Source: Rothia uropygialis
GTDB lineage: Bacteria; Actinomycetota; Actinomycetes; Actinomycetales; Micrococcaceae
Assembly (NCBI RefSeq): GCF_004137765.1
Contig: NZ_NOIS01000001.1
Span: forward strand, 434,001-498,000
Length of the DNA: 64,000 bases
Reading direction: 5' to 3'
A model generated the notes under the pieces. That model saw only the letters and a list, made by a program, of their open reading frames with translations, did no database searches and had not been told where the DNA came from. Position 1 is the stretch's first letter. Each line of letters opens with the position of its first letter. Position numbers and translations under genes: made by a program. Below are positions 20,229-31,800 of the stretch, piece after piece.

Positions 20229-22346
20229 ATGACTGATACGCACGGGACAGGTGGGCATGGCTCACCGCTGAAGGAAGCGCCAACGCCGGAGGCCGGCCCG
20301 CGCAAGAAACGAGCTTTTCGGCCTGAAATCCAAGGGCTACGAGCTTTTGCGGTGCTGCTGGTGGCGATCTACCACATCTGGTTCGGCCGGGTCTCTGGCG
20401 GCGTCGATGTCTTCCTCATGATCTCCGCGTTCCTGATGACCCTTTCCTTCACGGGCAAGATCGAGCGCGGCGTCAAGGTCGGCTGGTCGGAGCTGACCAA
20501 GTACTGGGTTCACGTCTTCAAGCGCATCATGCCTTTGGTTGCCATCATCGTGGCCGGATCCCTGATCGCAACCCGTCTTTTCATCTCGCCCGATCGATGG
20601 CTCTCGATCATGCACGAGGCGTTCTCGGTCATTTTCTATTACGAGAACTGGTTCTCGATCGCGAATGCGGTTGACTATTATGCTGCGGATTCCGGCGCGG
20701 CCTCGCCGTTCCGACACTTCTGGTCGTTGTCGATCCAGGGCCAGATCTTTGTGATGTGGCCTTTGCTCTTTGCGCTCGGCAGCTTGGTGGTCCGGAAATT
20801 CCAAGCTCGGGCCCGGGTGATACTGGCGATCATCTTCGCGGTTGTCTTCGTCATCTCCTTCGGGTTCTCGGTGTACTACACCTACTCGAACCAGACGGCT
20901 GCGTACTTCAACACGTTCGCGCGGCTTTGGGAGTTCGCTATGGGGTCCCTGGTGGCCATCGTGCTGCCATGGATACGTGTCAGAACTGGCGTGGGCGCGG
21001 TGCTGAACTGGGTCGGGTTGCTCGCGATTCTTCTGTGCGGGGCACTATTGGACGTCCAGGGCCAGTTCCCTGGATTCATCGCTCTGTGGCCGACACTGGC
21101 CGCAAGCTTCATCATCATTTGCGGACAATCGACCACTCGATGGGGAGCCGATCGCCTGTTGAAATGGAAACCGCTGGTATGGCTGGGCTCCAATTCCTAT
21201 GGTCTGTATCTGGTCCACTGGCCGTTGCTGGTGTTCTATTTGACTTTGACAGGTCGCGAGAAAGCCGGCTTCTTCTCCGGCGTAGGGCTGCTCGTGCTGT
21301 CGATTATTCTCGCGTACTTGTTGACGAAGCTGATCGATACCCCGATTCGTCGGTGGAAGTGGTCCGAGACCAAGAGATGGCGGGCCGGCGTCGTGATCCT
21401 CGCTTGCGTCGTCGTCGGAGCGGGTTCCGTGCTCGCCTGGCAGGCACGCATTGCATACGTGACCCAAAAAATCGAAGCCTCTGCAGACAAAAACAATCCG
21501 GGTGCGGAGATTCTCGACCCGGATTACACCTACAAGGGCGATGCGAAGGCAGGCTTGCTCCCCACCGCGTTGACACGAAGCAATGATTTCGCGGAGGTCA
21601 ACGGTCTCGGAGAGGAATGTTCGAAGGACAAAGACTTCGACAAGGATCTGCATGGGTTGACGGGTGAGCAGTGCTACCGAGTGGTGAAGAACGATCATCC
21701 GAGCAAGCATGTGGTGGCTGTGGGCAACAGCCACACCGAACAGTGGATGACGGCTCTGAAGCAGAAAGCTGAAGACGACAACTGGGATCTCACTTTTGTC
21801 CGTCATCCCGGTTGCTTCTTCACCAACGTGGACGACAACTGGTTCTCCGGGGAGTGCCAGGAATGGCTTCCGAAGGCCGAGGCCGCCATCGGTGATTGGC
21901 ACCCCGACAATCTGGTCATTCAGTCCACCTTCTCGTCCTACGACGGTGCGGCCGAAGGAATCCGGGCGGGGACCGAGGACCAAGTCCGCAAGTGGACGAG
22001 CGAAGGCGTCGGCGTGATCGGTATCCGCGACAACGCCCGCTTCGGCGAATCCCATACCGAGTGCGAGCAGGGTAAGAGCTTCGAAGACTGCACTTTCCCG
22101 CACGTGACCGCCCACACCCCGGACCCGACAGCGCCATGGCGGTCGCAGATTCCCGGGTACGGGTCGGTCGACATGGACGATTTGGTATGCCCTGATGGCG
22201 GGTGCCCGCCAGCGGTGGGGAACGTCTACACCTACATCGACGACAACCACCTGACGGCTACATACGTGAGAAGTATGCAGAAGTTCTTCGACCAGCGTTT
22301 CGACGACGCGGCGAACATTTCCGGTGACGCCTTGGCACCGCGATAG
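20229..22346 (+). CDS. Acyltransferase 3 family membrane protein with C-terminal SGNH domain (OatA-like)
   Basis: Predicted membrane O-acyltransferase that moves an acyl (often acetyl) group across the membrane onto a cell-wall or surface glycan. Residues 1-33 are cytoplasmic; RPEIQGLRAFAVLLVAIYHI holds the family's essential His. About ten membrane segments run to residue 410. After a linker, the extracellular SGNH-type domain (about 470-705) has GNSHTEQW as block I and DDNHL as the catalytic Asp-x-x-His block. The 705-residue two-domain layout is that of peptidoglycan O-acetyltransferase OatA and relatives. The ribosome site is weak. The exact acceptor is unknown. Confidence 0.88.
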   Translation: MTDTHGTGGHGSPLKEAPTPEAGPRKKRAFRPEIQGLRAFAVLLVAIYHIWFGRVSGGVDVFLMISAFLMTLSFTGKIERGVKVGWSELTKYWVHVFKRIMPLVAIIVAGSLIATRLFISPDRWLSIMHEAFSVIFYYENWFSIANAVDYYAADSGAASPFRHFWSLSIQGQIFVMWPLLFALGSLVVRKFQARARVILAIIFAVVFVISFGFSVYYTYSNQTAAYFNTFARLWEFAMGSLVAIVLPWIRVRTGVGAVLNWVGLLAILLCGALLDVQGQFPGFIALWPTLAASFIIICGQSTTRWGADRLLKWKPLVWLGSNSYGLYLVHWPLLVFYLTLTGREKAGFFSGVGLLVLSIILAYLLTKLIDTPIRRWKWSETKRWRAGVVILACVVVGAGSVLAWQARIAYVTQKIEASADKNNPGAEILDPDYTYKGDAKAGLLPTALTRSNDFAEVNGLGEECSKDKDFDKDLHGLTGEQCYRVVKNDHPSKHVVAVGNSHTEQWMTALKQKAEDDNWDLTFVRHPGCFFTNVDDNWFSGECQEWLPKAEAAIGDWHPDNLVIQSTFSSYDGAAEGIRAGTEDQVRKWTSEGVGVIGIRDNARFGESHTECEQGKSFEDCTFPHVTAHTPDPTAPWRSQIPGYGSVDMDDLVCPDGGCPPAVGNVYTYIDDNHLTATYVRSMQKFFDQRFDDAANISGDALAPR

Positions 22347-22354
22347 CCAACAGC

Positions 22355-22404
22355 ATTCTCGTTCCTCGCGTCGGAACGAAGCCTCCGGCGCGAGGAACGA
22401 GAAT
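22355..22404 (+). terminator. 16-bp perfect inverted repeat, likely terminator
   Basis: Arms 22355-22370 and 22389-22404 are perfectly complementary over 16 bp with an 18-base loop. No T-tract follows. It begins 8 bp after the acyltransferase stop, so termination is the simplest reading. Confidence 0.65.
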
Positions 22405-22447
22405 TGGCCAGGCACGCCGGGCGGACGAGTCATCTTCCGGCTCATAA

Positions 22448-24103
<1,656 letters not shown>

Positions 24104-24141
24104 CTCGGTCACGCCGGCCTACGGCGTGCGGAAGGAAGATC

Positions 24142-25275
24142 TTGACCAACGACATTGAAATAGGCCGCTCCAAGCGTGCGCGTCGAACCTATTCGCTCGA
24201 CGAAGTGGCATTGGTTCCGGCACGCCGTACTCGAGATCCGCGCGACGTCAGCACCGAGTGGCAAATTGATGCCTTCAAATTCGATACACCGATCCTGGGT
24301 GCTCCCATGGATTCGGTGATGTCCCCGGAAACGGCCATCGCGTTGGGTAAACTCGGCGGTCTTGGGGTGCTGAATCTCGAAGGGCTATGGACTCGGTACG
24401 AAGACCCGCAGCCCTACCTCGACGAAATATCGCTGCTGGCCCGTGACGACATGTCCCATGTGACCAGCCGGATGCAGGAGATCTATGCGGAGCCCGTCAA
24501 AGAGGGGCTGATCACTGAACGGCTCGCGCAGATCCGCGAAGCCGGCGTCGTCGTCGCCGGATCTCTGACTCCTCAACGGACCCAAGAGTTCTATAAAACC
24601 GTCGTCAACGCGGGAACCGATCTGTTCATCATCCGTGGCACGACAGTCTCGGCCGAACACGTTTCGCAGAACCAAGAGCCCTTGGACCTCAAGAAGTTCA
24701 TTTACGAACTCGATGTGCCCGTGATCGTGGGCGGAGCCGCCGGCTACACCCCTGCATTGCATTTGATGCGCACCGGCGCGGCCGGGGTTCTGGTCGGATT
24801 CGGAGGAGGCGCAACCACCACGACTCGTCGCGCACTGGGGATCCACGCTGCCATGGCCTCGGCGATTTCCGACGTCGCGGCGGCACGCAGTGACTATCTT
24901 GACGAGTCCGGCGGCCGCTATGTCCACGTGATCGCGGACGGTGGCCTGGGGCAGTCGGGCGATATGGTCAAGGCCATGGCCATGGGTGCCGATGCGGTGA
25001 TGATCGGGGCGCCGTTGGCCCGCGCGACAGAGGCGCCTGGCCAGGGATACCACTGGGGCCCGGAAGCCCACCATCACGAATTTCCTCGCGGAACACGCAC
25101 CGCCATGAACCAGGTCGGGTCTCTCCAAGAGGTCTTGTACGGGCCGTCGCATCATGTCGACGGAACGTCGAACCTCATGGGAGCGGTCCGACGGGCGATG
25201 GCCACGACGGGTTATTCGACTCTGAAGGAATTCCAACGCTCAGAAGTCGTGCTGACGGGACGCCCGCAGTATTGA
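24142..25275 (+). CDS. guaB3: GuaB3 family IMP dehydrogenase-related protein
   Basis: A 377-residue TIM-barrel paralogue of IMP dehydrogenase without CBS domains. The start is TTG 24142, 6 bases after ggaagg. [20 protein letters not shown] and [20 protein letters not shown] match the barrel core. In the segment corresponding to the IMPDH active-site loop it reads GGGATTTTR, so Thr226 stands where IMPDH has Cys. The family usually sits next to guaB in actinobacteria. Its reaction should be called IMPDH-like or GMP-reductase-like rather than settled. Confidence 0.9.
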   Translation: MTNDIEIGRSKRARRTYSLDEVALVPARRTRDPRDVSTEWQIDAFKFDTPILGAPMDSVMSPETAIALGKLGGLGVLNLEGLWTRYEDPQPYLDEISLLARDDMSHVTSRMQEIYAEPVKEGLITERLAQIREAGVVVAGSLTPQRTQEFYKTVVNAGTDLFIIRGTTVSAEHVSQNQEPLDLKKFIYELDVPVIVGGAAGYTPALHLMRTGAAGVLVGFGGGATTTTRRALGIHAAMASAISDVAAARSDYLDESGGRYVHVIADGGLGQSGDMVKAMAMGADAVMIGAPLARATEAPGQGYHWGPEAHHHEFPRGTRTAMNQVGSLQEVLYGPSHHVDGTSNLMGAVRRAMATTGYSTLKEFQRSEVVLTGRPQY

Positions 25276-25284
25276 CCGACGAAT

Positions 25285-25318
25285 GAATCGGCCCGTTTGC
25301 TCCGTGACGGGCCGATTC
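25285..25318 (+). terminator. Hairpin terminator after guaB3
   Basis: A perfect 12-bp stem (25285-25296 with 25307-25318) with a 10-base loop, 9 bp after the guaB3 stop. No clear T-tract. Confidence 0.7.
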
Positions 25319-25365
25319 CCTGCTGACTTGGGGAAGTCCCAGGTCCGACCGATAGGCTGGAAGCC

Positions 25366-26376
25366 GTGCTCAAATTAGCTTTTACCCCGAGATGGCTGGG
25401 TGCGCTGTTGTTCGCTCTGGCCTTGGCTACCGGGTTCATGCTCCTGAGCAAGTGGCAGCTTGGTACTGCGGACTCCGGCCAGATCCATGCGAATCCGGCC
25501 AAAGAAGCCGTGCAACCGCTTCACGATGTGGCGCATCCCTCCGAACCTGTCCTGGAGAGCCAAGCCGACTCGATGGTCCAGGTCAAGGGCCACTACGTCG
25601 AGAAAACAAGCCGGTTGATCGAGGGCCGCGTCAACGATGGCACGAAAGGATATTGGGTCGTCAGCCAATTCGCCATCGACGCCGAGCCGCAGGAATCGGG
25701 CGAACAATACTCCGTGCCCGTGGCCCGTGGATTCACGACCGACAGCGATCCCGGAAAGGTCGGGACAGAGCCTACCGGGGAAATGACCGTGGTGGGTCGG
25801 CTGGTAGCCAACGAGGCTCCGGTGACCTCGCAGGATACGAAGACTGCAGGTGCTCTGGGCTCGGCGGCGACGGCCCAATTGGCCAATCTGTGGGACACGC
25901 CTCTTTACGCGGGAACACTTACCGCAGAAGCCGAAACTCCCGTCGGGCAGCCGGCGCAAGTTGACTCGGACGGGCACGTCAAGTCCGACGCTCAGTTGGC
26001 GGACCCGCACGGGAGCCTCACCAAGATCCATAGTGAGCAGGTCGTCGATCACTCCGTCAACTGGCTCAATATCTTCTACGCGATTGAGTGGGTCGTCTTC
26101 GCTGTCTTTGCCATATACCTGTGGTGGCGCATGCTCGCCGACTCGCACGAACGTATGATCCATCCCGAGAAGTACTACGAAATCCTCCCAGCAGGGGAGG
26201 GCAATATGTTCTACGAGGAATCCACGGGTCGATATTTCTACTACGATGCCGAAGCCCGTGAGTACTACTACTTCGACGAACCTGAAACCGGGGAGAAGGA
26301 CGGCGCGGATGTCGTTGCCGAGAACTCCTCCGGGTCCACGCACGACAAACAACGAGGTGACCATGGTGGCCGATAA
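25366..26376 (+). CDS. SURF1 family protein with Tyr-rich C-terminal tail
   Basis: Predicted assembly factor for cytochrome c oxidase. The first membrane segment (about residues 8-26) is followed by the family pattern LSKWQLGT. A periplasmic domain with VKGHYVEKTSRLIEGRVND and GYWVVSQFAI comes next, and a second membrane segment lies near residues 227-248 (NWLNIFYAIEWVVFAVFAIY). After it comes a long tail with two Tyr clusters (NMFYEESTGRYFYYDAEA and EYYYFDEPE), unusual for SURF1. The start is GTG. It overlaps the next gene by 14 bp. Confidence 0.85.
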   Translation: MLKLAFTPRWLGALLFALALATGFMLLSKWQLGTADSGQIHANPAKEAVQPLHDVAHPSEPVLESQADSMVQVKGHYVEKTSRLIEGRVNDGTKGYWVVSQFAIDAEPQESGEQYSVPVARGFTTDSDPGKVGTEPTGEMTVVGRLVANEAPVTSQDTKTAGALGSAATAQLANLWDTPLYAGTLTAEAETPVGQPAQVDSDGHVKSDAQLADPHGSLTKIHSEQVVDHSVNWLNIFYAIEWVVFAVFAIYLWWRMLADSHERMIHPEKYYEILPAGEGNMFYEESTGRYFYYDAEAREYYYFDEPETGEKDGADVVAENSSGSTHDKQRGDHGGR

Positions 26377-26929
26377 GCCAACCCCCAACAATCAGCCCCA
26401 TCCCGTGGAGCGTACGGATGGCAAGTCAGTTCCGTTGCCTCCTAACGCGACGCCCCAGAAAGCGGGGAACGTTCGCGCGACTCGTCGCAAATTCGGCGGA
26501 ACCCAGGCTCAAATCAGAGGTGCGCTCGGAATATACAAGTACTGCGCGTGGATCTCGGGTACTTTCCTTCTTCTCCTGGTTGTCGAGATGATCACTCGAT
26601 ATGTGTTCGGCTACGACCTGATGGCCGGGGCCACCAACGCCTCTACCGGGGACAGCGTGGCTTTGGGATGGCTCAACCGCAACACCGGGAACCTCACGGG
26701 CGGGCTCAACATATCGACCGGAATCCTCATCATCCACGGATGGTTCTACGTGATCTATCTGTTGGCCTGTTTCCGTCTTTGGTTGCTCATGAGGTGGCCG
26801 TTGCCGCAACTGATCGTGATGGCATTGGGCGGTGTCGTTCCCTTCTTGTCATTCATCGTCGAGCGCCGTATCCACCGCGAGACCGTCTCGCAGGTCGCCG
26901 CGAACCCCAAGTCCACAAAACGGTACTAG
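26363..26929 (+). CDS. DUF3817 domain-containing membrane protein
   Basis: A 188-residue membrane protein. After about 50 disordered Pro/Thr-rich residues, the domain starts at RGALGIYKYCAWISG and has three or four membrane segments, including VIYLLACFRLWLLM and LIVMALGGVVPFLSFIVERRI, which fits DUF3817 of actinobacteria. The ATG at 26363 follows gagg by 5 bases and overlaps the SURF1 gene. Function unknown; its position between surf1 and guaA recurs in related genomes as far as I recall. Confidence 0.82.
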   Translation: MVADKPTPNNQPHPVERTDGKSVPLPPNATPQKAGNVRATRRKFGGTQAQIRGALGIYKYCAWISGTFLLLLVVEMITRYVFGYDLMAGATNASTGDSVALGWLNRNTGNLTGGLNISTGILIIHGWFYVIYLLACFRLWLLMRWPLPQLIVMALGGVVPFLSFIVERRIHRETVSQVAANPKSTKRY

Positions 26930-27088
26930 TTCCGCCTCACCGGAGGCCGCGTTCAGAGGGCATAGATCGTCTGGAATGTTCCGTGGTTTCTGGGAGGCAT
27001 GGCCGGTTGCCCTAAACTGGCAATAACGAGACCCCGCATATCTCTGGGGAGACTCCGCATCGCACCCAACAAAACCGAAGGTATGGCA

Positions 27089-28687
27089 GTGACCCAATCC
27101 GAAACCTCGGCGACGACCGAGTTGGAAGATCGTCCCGTTCTCGTCGTCGACTACGGGGCGCAATACGCCCAACTCATTGCACGTCGCGTCCGTGACGCCA
27201 AAATCTACTCGGAGATCGTGCCGCACACGATGTCGGCCGAGCAGATGCTGGCCAAAAATCCCGCGGCCATTGTGCTCTCCGGCGGGCCTTCCAGCGTCTA
27301 TGCCGATGGTGCACCAGCGGGGGATCGCGAACTGTACGAATCCGGCGTCCCGATTTTCGGGATCTGCTATGGATTCCAGGTCATGGCGCAGACCCTTGGT
27401 GGGACCGTGGCCAAAACCGGCCTCCGCGAGTATGGCGCGACCGATGCAACCCTCACCGGAGGGGGAGTCTCGTTCCTCGCGGGCACTCCGGTCGCACAGA
27501 ACGTGTGGATGAGCCACGGTGATTCCGTGACCGAGGCACCCGCAGGTTTTGAGGTGCTCGCGAGCACCGAAGGGGCCCCGGTCGCGGCCTTCGTCCACGA
27601 AGGGCGAAAACTCGGCGGCGTGCAATGGCATCCTGAAGTCAAGCATTCCGATTTCGGCCAGGAGGTTCTGGAGAACTTCTTGTTCAACGTGGCGGGTCTG
27701 AAGCCGACGTGGACCACGGGCAATGTGATCGAGGAACAAGTCGAGAAGATTCGCGCCCAGGTCGGAGACGCGCAGGTTATCTGCGCGCTGTCCGGTGGCG
27801 TCGACAGCTCGGTCGCGGCGGCGTTGGTGCACAAGGCCGTCGGAGACCAGCTGACGTGTTTCTTCATCGATCATGGTTTGCTGCGGGCCGGTGAACGCGA
27901 GCAGGTCGAACAAGACTACGCCGAAACGATGGGCATCAAAGTCGTCACTATCGACGAGTCGGACCGGTTCCTGTCGGCTCTCGAAGGGGTCTCGGACCCC
28001 GAGGCCAAGCGCAAAGCCATCGGTCGAGAGTTCATTCGATCTTTCGAAGACGCCCAACGGAAACTGGTTGCCGAAGTCGGAGGCGCTGGAGAAGACATCA
28101 AGTTCCTCGTGCAGGGAACCCTGTACCCCGACGTCGTCGAGTCCGGCGGCGGTGAAGGTGCCGCGAACATCAAATCCCATCACAACGTCGGCGGCTTGCC
28201 CGAGGACCTTGCTTTTGACCTCGTCGAGCCTCTTCGCACCCTGTTCAAGGACGAAGTTCGTGCGATCGGTCGTCAGCTCGGCGTCCCCGAAAAGATCGTG
28301 GCTCGGCACCCGTTCCCCGGACCGGGCTTAGGGATCCGAGTGATCGGCGAAGTGACCCGTGAAAACCTGGACGTGCTCCGGGCCGCGGACGCGATTGCCC
28401 GCGCCGAGCTGACCAAGGCAGGCTTGGACGGCGAAGTCTGGCAGATGCCGGTCGTCCTGTTGTCCCAGGTTCGCTCGGTGGGCGTGCAAGGGGATGGGAG
28501 AACATATGGGCATCCCATTGTTCTTCGCCCGGTCTCCTCCGAGGACGCCATGACCGCAGATTGGTCGCGTCTCCCGTACGACCTGCTGGCGCGAATCTCC
28601 AACCGGATCACCAACGAGGTCGAAGAAGTCAATCGAGTCGTGCTCGACGTCACCTCCAAGCCTCCCGGAACCATCGAATGGGAGTAA
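27089..28687 (+). CDS. guaA: GMP synthase (glutamine-hydrolysing)
   Basis: Converts XMP to GMP using glutamine and ATP. The N-terminal class I amidotransferase has [11 protein letters not shown] with the catalytic Cys and [10 protein letters not shown] with the His. The ATP-pyrophosphatase P-loop is [14 protein letters not shown], and the dimerisation domain ends with the conserved [12 protein letters not shown] 27083 is only 1 base from gaagg, while GTG 27089 is 7 bases from it, so I use GTG (532 aa). Together with guaB it completes GMP synthesis from IMP. Confidence 0.96.
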   Translation: MTQSETSATTELEDRPVLVVDYGAQYAQLIARRVRDAKIYSEIVPHTMSAEQMLAKNPAAIVLSGGPSSVYADGAPAGDRELYESGVPIFGICYGFQVMAQTLGGTVAKTGLREYGATDATLTGGGVSFLAGTPVAQNVWMSHGDSVTEAPAGFEVLASTEGAPVAAFVHEGRKLGGVQWHPEVKHSDFGQEVLENFLFNVAGLKPTWTTGNVIEEQVEKIRAQVGDAQVICALSGGVDSSVAAALVHKAVGDQLTCFFIDHGLLRAGEREQVEQDYAETMGIKVVTIDESDRFLSALEGVSDPEAKRKAIGREFIRSFEDAQRKLVAEVGGAGEDIKFLVQGTLYPDVVESGGGEGAANIKSHHNVGGLPEDLAFDLVEPLRTLFKDEVRAIGRQLGVPEKIVARHPFPGPGLGIRVIGEVTRENLDVLRAADAIARAELTKAGLDGEVWQMPVVLLSQVRSVGVQGDGRTYGHPIVLRPVSSEDAMTADWSRLPYDLLARISNRITNEVEEVNRVVLDVTSKPPGTIEWE

Positions 28688-28717
28688 ACCCTGAGATTCA
28701 GGATCCTCCCGGAAGAT

Positions 28718-28755
28718 AATGGTCCGTCTCGAACTGATCGAGACGGACCATTTTT
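28718..28755 (+). terminator. Strong rho-independent terminator after guaA
   Basis: A perfect 15-bp stem (28718-28732 with 28738-28752) with the 5-base loop actga, running into a T-tract at 28751-28755. Confidence 0.93.
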
Positions 28756-28893
28756 CTTCCCCGTGGCGAACGAATTTGGACGTCTATACGGAATCCCGTT
28801 CGGTGTGCTTCTACTATAGAGATGGTGCGCGGTGAAGCCGCGGCCCCTAAGATGTGCGAAGAATACGCCGACCACACCGGAAGCAGAGGCAAC

Positions 28894-31800
28894 GTGACGA
28901 AGCCACACTCCTCCGATCAGAACGAACAGGATACGTCCGAGGGAGCGACCTCGAACCCATCGTCCGTTCCTTGGGCGAGCCCTCAGAACGCCGCAGAGGC
29001 CTCTGAAGGTCACCTGTCTTCCACGCAGGATGATGCCTCAACGTCCGGAAGCCACGACCTCCGGATCGCTCGTGTCCGAACCGACGGGTCCGACGCCACT
29101 CGACCGGAGTCCGTAACGTCTCTGGCGGATTGGGCCGAGGCGCGGGCGGCTGACGAATCCGGCGATGATGCGGGCCACGGCACCGGGCCGGGTCAGTCGT
29201 CACCGGATTCCGCTGCATCTCAGGCGAGCCGCAGCAGGGGCCCTGAAGCAATATCCTATGAGGAACAAGAGAACTACCCGTCGGAGACGCCGTCGACCGA
29301 CGACATGGGGTCCGGCGAAGCCGATTCGGCCGACAACAACGAGCTGCTCCTCGACCGATGGCTGCGGCAAGTGGATGTGTATACGGGACCGGACGCGCTG
29401 CTGGACTTCAACCCGGTCGACAACGTGCACATCGATCTTTCGGCATCCAACCCATCCGGATATGCACAGTTGCTGGCCGGTCGCAAGACCCGCCTGTCGA
29501 CCATTCTGCGTGATCGTGCGACGTTCACCAACGGGGTCCGGTCCGCACGAGCTATACGAGGCAAGATCTTTGAGCTTGACGCCGACCACGGTCTCGAAGC
29601 GGGATTCCTCGCCGCCGGCACGGCATCGTGGTTCGCCAAGCTGAACCCCTCCGGAACCCCCGACGGGGCCCGCGGGGAACGCCGTCACATCGCCCCCGTG
29701 CTGCTGGCCCCGATTGTGATCAACCCCCATCCCGACGGAGACGACTTCGAGCTGCGGATCAACGGTCCTGCGCGGCTGAACCCGGCGATGGCCCGTCAAC
29801 TGCGGCGTGACTTCGGAATCGACCTCTTCGCCAACGGCGTGCACCGAAAGGCCACCTCCGGGTCCCGGTTGACACCGGAAGCAGTTCTGGAAGCCATGCG
29901 GTCGGTGTGCGTGAACGTTCCGGGAATGCACATCGAAGCCCGTACCGTGATCTCGACCTTCGCGGATCTGGCGGACACAGTGGGCGAACTGCCCGAAACC
30001 GCGACGTCGGGATTATTGCGAGACATCTCCGACCTTAACCGCGCCCAGATCAACGCGCCCCGGCAACCCCGAGAATTCACCTCGAACCCACTTCCGGCGA
30101 ATGAGGTGGACCCGGCCGACGAGACGCTGGTCTACGACGCCGACGATACGGTTTCCGAGATTGTTCAGCGTGCTCGAGCCGGCGAGTCGATGACGGTCAC
30201 GGCGCCGTCCGGAACCCAGCATCTGCGTGCGGCGCTCAACGTCGCGGCCGGTCTCCTCTCCGAAGGCAAATCGGTCATGATTCTGGCCGAGCGCCGAGAA
30301 ACGTTGCACAACGTGCGGCGTCGATTGGCTGATCTCGAGCTGTCCGACCTGACCCTTGAACTGGGCGAGGAGACCGATCCTGAGGGACTGGCCCGGGACC
30401 TGATCGAAACCATTGTCAGATACGAACGAGCGGTCGAACCCCGGCTTGCGGGACTGCACGATGAACTCAGGAACATGCGGCGCCAACTCGCCGAGCACGT
30501 TGCTTCGCTCCATTGGAGGGACGAGCGTTGGGGAGTGACGCCCCTCGAGGCGATGCAGACGCTCGCGGAACTGACATCTCGAGACCCGGGGCCGTCGACG
30601 CGGGTGCGTTTCAAGCGTGCCGTCATGGACGCGACCGTTGATCGCGCCGAGACTGTTTCCCAGTTGGAGCGGGCTGCGGAACTCCGTGCGTTCAAACCTT
30701 CGACGCGCACAGCGCCCTGGTACGGTGCTCGGCTGGTCAATACCGAAGAAACCAAACAGGCCCGGGCCCTGGTCCAGAGCCTTTTGCGGACTGCGCGCGA
30801 GCTGCGCCGGGAAGTCAACGAAGGTTTTGACGGGATTGGCCTCAAGCCCGAAAGAACACTGGTGGGTTGGAAGAAGCAACTGGATCTGCTCGAAGGGATT
30901 CGGAACTCTCTGTCCCGTTTCAACGGAGATATATTCGACCGTCCTGTCACGGACTTGATCGCGGCGACGGGCACCTCGACCTGGCGTCGGGAACGCGGAA
31001 TCGATATGTCCGCGATTCAGCGCTCGCGCCTGCGCCGGGCCGCCAAGGAGTACATCATTCCTCAGGTGCACATCTCGGATTTGCACCAGGCCCTCATCGA
31101 GGTTCAGGCGCAGCGGGAACAATGGCAGAGCTGGGCGGTCGAAAACCGAACCGTGGGAATGCCGGGGAACCTCGAGAAAATCGGGAAGCTGTATGCCGAA
31201 GTGGCAGACGACCTGAGCGATCTTTCGATCGTGATGGAAGAAAGCCCGGTCCGGAAGGACTACTTCGATCTGCCGATCCCTGACCTGCTCGAGACGTTCG
31301 AAGCTATGGCCAACGACCGCATTCTGTTGGATACGCTTCCCGAGCGGGAACAATTGACCCATATTCTTCGCGGAAAGGGCCTCGAGGACCTGCTCAAAGA
31401 CCTGGAAGAGAGGCACGTGTCCACCGACCAGGTCGCGGCCGAGCTGGACCTCGCATGGTGGCAGTCTGCCTTCGAAATAATGCTCGAGCGGCCCGAAGTG
31501 AACTTGGTCAGTGGCAAAACGCTTTCCGAGTGGGAGTCGGCTTTCCGACGGGCCGACGTCGCTCACGTCGCCTCGGGGCCCGCTCGCGTTCGGTATGCTG
31601 CGGCGCGCGGTTGGAACCAGCGGGTCAATTTGAAGCCCGTGCAGGCCAAGGAATTGCGCCAGATACTCAAAGGGGCTCCTATTCCCCTTTCAGGCTATCT
31701 GCGCAGGGCGCCGGATATCTTGGCCGGACTACGGCCGTTGTGGCTGTCCAGTCCGTTCGGCGTTGGCCGTACCCTGCCTCCGTCGGCAACCGTGGACGCG

